From JAUVXJ01 sp034430275 (GTDB lineage Bacteria > Chloroflexota > Anaerolineae > UBA7937 > B3-Chlor), in the NCBI GenBank assembly GCA_034430275.1, contig DAOUEW010000047.1:1-9704 (forward strand): a stretch of DNA of 9,704 nucleotides. Reading direction: 5' to 3'. Of this stretch, positions 6,497 to 9,704 are shown piece by piece; the first letter of the stretch is position 1, and each line of letters opens with the position of its first letter. The position numbers and the translations under genes were made by a program. The notes beneath the pieces are model-generated. The model had not been told where the DNA came from and did not search any database. It worked only from the letters and a program-made list of their open reading frames with translations.

Positions 6497-8910
6497 TTAC
6501 CTGCTGACACGTCCCCAACCAACTCGAGCTTGACCAACGCTGGCTGATAGTCTGGAAGATGCTCCAAGAGCATCAGGTATACCGAACGCGCTTGCTCAGG
6601 GGCTTCGGCCTCCTCGTACATCTGGGCCAGTTGCAGGTAGTCCTCCGCCAGGATCGCTGTGAGTCCCAGGTGTGGCAACTGTGGGAGAGAACTCTGGTAG
6701 ATGCCTTCGCGACGATACACGCCGGGGCCGTAAAAATCGGAGTAGAGTGGCTGGATCAGAGCAGCTTCGAACTCCGCGATCGCCCTTGCCAGGTCACCCT
6801 GTTCATATGCCAATCGCCCCAGCGCGAGGTGGGGCCCTCTGCCGCTCCCCAGGAAGATGGCAACTCGTAGGTGGTGTATGCCAGCTTCCTCATCTCCCAG
6901 GGCCAGATAGGCGAGTCCCAGGCGTGTGCGGGCTGTTGTGTTGCCGGGCTGGGTCGACAACACGCTTTCGAAGTACTCCGCCGCCTCTGCGTAGCGACCC
7001 TCCTGGAAGGCCAGCTCGCCTGGCCCGGAACGTGAAGAAGCTGAACCACCGGTCGTGCCTTCGCGATATGGTCCTATGAAGCCTTGACGCCATTCGGTCC
7101 CGTCCCAGAAGAGGTCGGTGATCAAGGAGGGGTCGAGGTCGATGGCTTGCTGGTAGAGTCTAGTCGCGTCGGCCTCGGAACCGAGCTGCTCATAGTAGCT
7201 GCCGAGTTGTATGGCATGCTCTGCGGACAGTGGCGCCAACCCCGTAGCCATTCGCACATGTTCTAGGGCCATGCCCGTTTGCCCGTCTTGCCAATAGAGG
7301 GCTGCCAGGTTGGCATGATTGAGCGAATAGTAGGGCTCCTGGCGCATGCCGACTTCATACTCTTGTATGGCCCGGTTCAGGTTGGGCGACCCTTCGTCCG
7401 AGGCCAGGGTTCCGTAGATAAAGCCCAACTGGAAGTGGTAGAAAGGGAAAGCTGGATCCAGATCGGTCGCGCGCTCGACAAGAGGCGCCGCCGCTTGCCA
7501 TTCCCCGTCGGTAGCCAGTCTGGCCCCTCTTGAGAAGTGGAAGTAGCCGACGTCGGTCCAAAACGTGGCCAGGAGAATCGCCAACACCGGGCCCACAAGC
7601 CAGCGACACGATATCCTGCGGCAAAGCCCCCGGTCCGAGGACTGATCTCCGCCGAGTGCAGTCGCCACGACCACGACCAGCGTGAGGGCGAAGAAGGGAA
7701 AGCTGAGAAAGTCCTCCACCATGCCGTGGGCCAGGGACCCCGCCAGGCTGGCCAGGCAGGCGCTGACCAACAGCCGATCGTTCTGGTTGCCTGTGAGCCA
7801 TCGCTGCCGCAGGCCACTGATCACCGATCCAAAGAGCCAGAGACTGGTCGCCAGCCCCAGGACACCCGTCTCAGCCAAGATGGTCAGACCGATGTTGTGA
7901 GCCTTTTCTACAGGTCTGCGCAGATCGGTCTGGCTATAGCGCAGGAACTGAGTCCCGTAAGTCCGGGGGCCCGTCCCGGTGACCGGGCTATCGACGAAGG
8001 ACATCCATCCACTGCGCCACATGAGGACACGTTCCTCGAGAGAGCCTCGCCGCGAGGGGACGGTCAGCAACCGATATCCCGCCAGGCAGATGAGCAGCGA
8101 CGCGACCACGATCGCGGCGACGAGAGCTGACGTCAGTAGCTTGTTCTTTCCCAGCCGGCCTCTGAGTTCCTCTGTCGGCAGGCGGGTGCGATACTGAAGG
8201 GCAATCGTGATGGCGAGCGTCGCTGCAACAGCAAACAACCCCAGCCAGCCTCCCCTGGAGAAAGTGAGGAATTGAACAATAAGCGCCAGCAGCAGCCAGC
8301 TTGCGAGGATGAAGCGATTGGCGCGCCGTCTTGCTGCCACGACGGCCACCACGGCGATGGGTATCAGCAGGTTCAGATAGGCAGCCAAAGGGTTGGGGCC
8401 CAAGGTCCTCACTATGCGAAATGTCGAGGGAGGCAGGGGGTCGGTCAGGCCGGCCACCGCCACCCAGCCAAGGTACCAGTCCAATGCCTCCATGATTGCG
8501 AGCAGGCAGGCGATGCCACCAACGACCAGCAGCGATTTCAGAAACAGTTCTGCTGGCCATCCGTGTCGCAGTAGATCAACGACTATGTAGAAGAACACAA
8601 CGTACCAAAGGACCCAGGAGATGCCCTCCAGGCTCAGGCGAGGTATATCGGAAAGAACCGTAGCCAGTACAAGGACGACGACAAAAGCTACTATAGGTAG
8701 GTCCAGCGATGTACGAGGAAAGCCCTCGTTGGCCAGGACCTTCTTTGCCAGCCAGACCGTGAAGATGACCGCAACAAGAAGATGGGTGGTCAACCGGCTT
8801 TCGAAGGCGACCAGGCCTACGTAGCCACCCCCTACAAGTGCAAGGTAGCTCAGCACCAGGATCAGACCGGCTTCTTTGGCGAGATATGAGAGAGTGGCGG
8901 AAGATCTCAT
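6493..8910 (-). CDS. O-antigen ligase / polymerase (WaaL/Wzy_C family) with C-terminal TPR region
   Basis: 805 residues from ATG 8910. Residues 1-453 hold about 12 membrane helices, with the Wzy_C signature FSRGGWLGL (217-225) containing the functionally important Arg219, and HNIGLTILAETGVLG (338-352) at the end of the large extracytoplasmic loop. After a last helix (437-453) come roughly seven TPR units between residues 456 and 790 (for example WQAAAPLVERATDLDP, AEAAEYFESVLSTQPGN, LARAIAEFEAAL). A stretch rich in Gly and Ser (about 601-630) splits the TPRs into two blocks. Family members join lipid-linked glycans to a lipid or protein acceptor, or polymerise them; the TPRs may hold a partner or acceptor. 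The frame is open up to ATG 9012, but the extra 34 residues are Arg/Pro-rich, unlike a membrane protein N-terminus. The ribosome site (AGGGGA) is weakly spaced, about 13 bases. Probably the first gene of the run after the promoter at 9381-9409. Confidence 0.9.
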   Translation of the reverse strand: MRSSATLSYLAKEAGLILVLSYLALVGGGYVGLVAFESRLTTHLLVAVIFTVWLAKKVLANEGFPRTSLDLPIVAFVVVLVLATVLSDIPRLSLEGISWVLWYVVFFYIVVDLLRHGWPAELFLKSLLVVGGIACLLAIMEALDWYLGWVAVAGLTDPLPPSTFRIVRTLGPNPLAAYLNLLIPIAVVAVVAARRRANRFILASWLLLALIVQFLTFSRGGWLGLFAVAATLAITIALQYRTRLPTEELRGRLGKNKLLTSALVAAIVVASLLICLAGYRLLTVPSRRGSLEERVLMWRSGWMSFVDSPVTGTGPRTYGTQFLRYSQTDLRRPVEKAHNIGLTILAETGVLGLATSLWLFGSVISGLRQRWLTGNQNDRLLVSACLASLAGSLAHGMVEDFLSFPFFALTLVVVVATALGGDQSSDRGLCRRISCRWLVGPVLAILLATFWTDVGYFHFSRGARLATDGEWQAAAPLVERATDLDPAFPFYHFQLGFIYGTLASDEGSPNLNRAIQEYEVGMRQEPYYSLNHANLAALYWQDGQTGMALEHVRMATGLAPLSAEHAIQLGSYYEQLGSEADATRLYQQAIDLDPSLITDLFWDGTEWRQGFIGPYREGTTGGSASSRSGPGELAFQEGRYAEAAEYFESVLSTQPGNTTARTRLGLAYLALGDEEAGIHHLRVAIFLGSGRGPHLALGRLAYEQGDLARAIAEFEAALIQPLYSDFYGPGVYRREGIYQSSLPQLPHLGLTAILAEDYLQLAQMYEEAEAPEQARSVYLMLLEHLPDYQPALVKLELVGDVSAGN

Positions 8911-8959
8911 TGTTGTGGCGTGATCCCCTGTCGGCGCGCAAGGGGGCCGTAGTGCCTCA

Positions 8960-8990
8960 CGCGACCTTCGCGAAGGCTCGCGCTTCGCGG
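8960..8990. repeat. Nested CTTCGCG/CGCGAAG inverted repeats in the leader
   Basis: The 12-base palindrome CCTTCGCGAAGG (8965-8976) is flanked by CGCGA (8960-8964) and TCGCG (8978-8982), extending the dyad with a one-base bulge. An overlapping alternative stem pairs CGCGAAG (8969-8975) with CTTCGCG (8983-8989) over a 7-base loop. The two pairings exclude each other. The block lies 50-80 bases upstream of the ligase start, where it could act as an RNA switch or a protein site. No T-run follows, so a simple terminator is unlikely. Confidence 0.4.
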
Positions 8991-9072
8991 GTCTATAGGC
9001 ATTGCAGAACAACCCGCCTGCACCTCACGTATGGTCAGGCTTGAGAAGGGAAGGTGCCGGCTGTCCTCAGCG

Positions 9073-9098
9073 AGCGCCATTGCTGCTTGTTGGGCGCT
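9073..9098. repeat. Inverted repeat AGCGCC-N14-GGCGCT
   Basis: A 6-bp perfect GC-rich stem with a 14-base loop inside the ligase leader. It has the same stem and loop lengths as the repeat at 9141-9166 but a different sequence. Possible RNA hairpin; its role is unknown. Confidence 0.3.
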
Positions 9099-9140
9099 TA
9101 GACGAAGCACAAGACGTAGTAGAAGCGACATCGATGCCTT

Positions 9141-9166
9141 GCCAGCGATCCTCCGAGCAGGCTGGC
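9141..9166. repeat. Inverted repeat GCCAGC-N14-GCTGGC
   Basis: A 6-bp perfect stem with a 14-base loop; with a one-base bulge it can be lengthened by two T-A pairs (TT before, AA after). It lies in the ligase leader. A possible RNA hairpin; no T-run follows on the minus strand. Confidence 0.3.
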
Positions 9167-9380
9167 CAAACGCGTTGCGTTGACCGCTACTATGGCTGAG
9201 CGGGCAAGCGGGATCGCACTTCATCAGCAAGGGCACCTTGATGTGGATACCCCCTCAGGCTTCGCTGGCACGACCGGCTTCCGAGAACGGGCTCCGACCT
9301 ATGGGCCCCCAGGGAAATGCTTGAGCCGTCGGTTCACCCGGTATGCGTTCGGGCGATCTGTCCGCTTGCGAGTCGCATCC

Positions 9381-9409
9381 ATTATACTGGGGCCAAGTCT
9401 CCCAATCAA
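9381..9409 (-). promoter_or_regulatory. Sigma70-like promoter upstream of the ligase gene
   Basis: Read on the minus strand: TTGATT (-35, bases 9409-9404), exactly 17 bases, then a perfect TATAAT (-10, bases 9386-9381). The -35 box matches TTGACA at its first four positions. Transcription would start near 9374. It lies 46-74 bases past the stop of the gene ending at 9455 and is the only promoter of this quality I found in the intergenic gaps. It probably drives the ligase gene and perhaps the genes below it. Confidence 0.65.
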
Positions 9410-9454
9410 TAGTACTCAGTACCCACTTGCGTCAAACCGCTTCGTCAGTGGCAG

Positions 9455-9704
9455 TCAACGAGGTTCGTACAGCGACAGATAGACTCCGCTATAGAACCTC
9501 TCATCCAATAGTCGAAAGTTCTGGAGCAGCCAGACCCTCAGTTCATCCTCTTCCACCTTACGTACAAGCTGCTGGTGTGTCTCCTGAGCAAAGCGGTGTG
9601 GATCGGCATTCTCGCAGACTATCATGGTCCAGAGCCTTCCTCCTGCGCGCATACTATCGGTCAGATGAGCGTCGAGGTAGGTCTCATACTCATCGCCAGA
9701 CTCC
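9455..9704 (-). CDS. C-terminal end of a protein cut by the window edge, possibly a GT-C membrane glycosyltransferase
   Basis: The last 82 residues of a gene that starts beyond base 9704, ending at TGA 9457-9455. The frame is open to the window edge. The segment is hydrophilic with alternating strands and helices: a basic-aromatic GGRLWTMIVCENAD, an amphipathic helix (HRFAQETHQQLVRKVEED), then VWLLQNFRLLDERFYSGVYL and the end LSLYEPR. Soluble tails of GT39/GT-C membrane transferases often have this form, with a predicted strand carrying a Trp-Val-Ile type core and ending in a short aromatic VxLYxY-like strand; with the neighbours being GT-C enzymes, that is my best guess, but the sequence shown has no catalytic motif. 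An internal ATG at 9652 exists but there is no reason to treat it as the start. Confidence 0.6.
   Translation of the reverse strand, partial: ESGDEYETYLDAHLTDSMRAGGRLWTMIVCENADPHRFAQETHQQLVRKVEEDELRVWLLQNFRLLDERFYSGVYLSLYEPR

Larger units (their letters stand above)
8911..9454 (-). other. 544-base gene-poor stretch: promoter and long structured leader of the ligase gene
   Basis: This gap separates the gene ending at 9455 from the ligase start at 8910. It contains a good minus-strand promoter (9381-9409), which would start transcription near 9374 and leave a leader of about 460 bases, with inverted repeats at 9141-9166, 9073-9098 and 8960-8990. I compared it by eye with common riboswitch cores (TPP, FMN, cobalamin, glycine, c-di-GMP) and with the JUMPstart/ops element and saw no match. 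A minus-strand frame from GTG 9236 to 8907 is open (109 codons) but reads like non-coding sequence. No convincing gene or terminator is visible. Confidence 0.5.

Noticed and set aside
7537..8130. Plus-strand open frame of 197 codons opposite the ligase gene
   Set aside because: A shadow of the Wzy_C gene on the other strand; very rich in Gln, Arg and Asp, with no recognisable domain.
7988..8560. Second minus-strand open frame of 190 codons inside the ligase gene
   Set aside because: Same strand, different frame from the ligase membrane part; Arg/Gly/His-rich, without a domain.
8911..9012. Upstream ATG at 9012 for the ligase gene
   Set aside because: The added 34 residues are Arg/Pro-rich and unlike a membrane protein N-terminus; ATG 8910 gives a normal family start.
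9051..9239. Long-range inverted repeat AAGGTGCC / GGCACCTT in the leader
   Set aside because: An 8-base match over about 180 bases is expected by chance in a stretch of this size.
9421..9454. Possible terminator after the gene ending at 9455
   Set aside because: Only a 5-bp CCACT/AGTGG stem over a long loop, with no T-run.

Overview
The window is a run of co-directional genes, all on the minus strand, for building and joining lipid-linked glycans at a membrane. In transcription order (high to low coordinates) it holds: the 3' end of a gene entering at the right edge (9455-9704, possibly the C-terminus of a GT-C type transferase); a 544-base gene-poor stretch with the best promoter in the window and several hairpins; a WaaL/Wzy-type O-antigen ligase or polymerase with a large C-terminal TPR region (6493-8910); a GT87/DUF2029 polytopic transferase (5055-6314); a 677-residue GT-C-like membrane protein with a soluble C-terminal tail (2863-4896); a DPM1/GtrB-like GT2 polyprenyl-phosphate glycosyltransferase (1729-2586); an FrhB-family iron-sulfur protein with two 4Fe-4S motifs (470-1717); and the start of a GT39-like (PMT_2) transferase leaving at the left edge (1-343). 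No RNA gene, insertion sequence, CRISPR array or plus-strand gene could be supported.

The genes suggest a shared job. The GT2 enzyme would load a sugar from a nucleotide donor onto polyprenyl phosphate. GT-C enzymes (GT39, GT87 and the 677-residue protein) typically use such lipid donors on the outer face of the membrane, and the ligase/polymerase would join or transfer the finished chains. The FrhB-like protein is the odd member: a redox protein in a glycan cluster with no obvious redox step. No nucleotide-sugar synthesis gene, flippase or initiating phosphosugar transferase is visible, so the window is probably the inner part of a larger surface-polysaccharide or glycolipid locus.

The organism cannot be fixed from this sequence. 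The DNA is moderately GC-rich by eye, uses ATG and GTG starts, has some good Shine-Dalgarno sites and one sigma70-like promoter, so it is bacterial. Several GT-C proteins plus an FrhB protein and a TPR-bearing ligase would fit an environmental Chloroflexota (Anaerolineae-like) genome, but that is a low-confidence guess.

Gaps between genes are long for an operon (544, 178, 158 and 276 bases). Only the GT2-FrhB pair is tightly spaced (11 bases). Two of the gaps hold GC-rich palindromes that may be regulatory.
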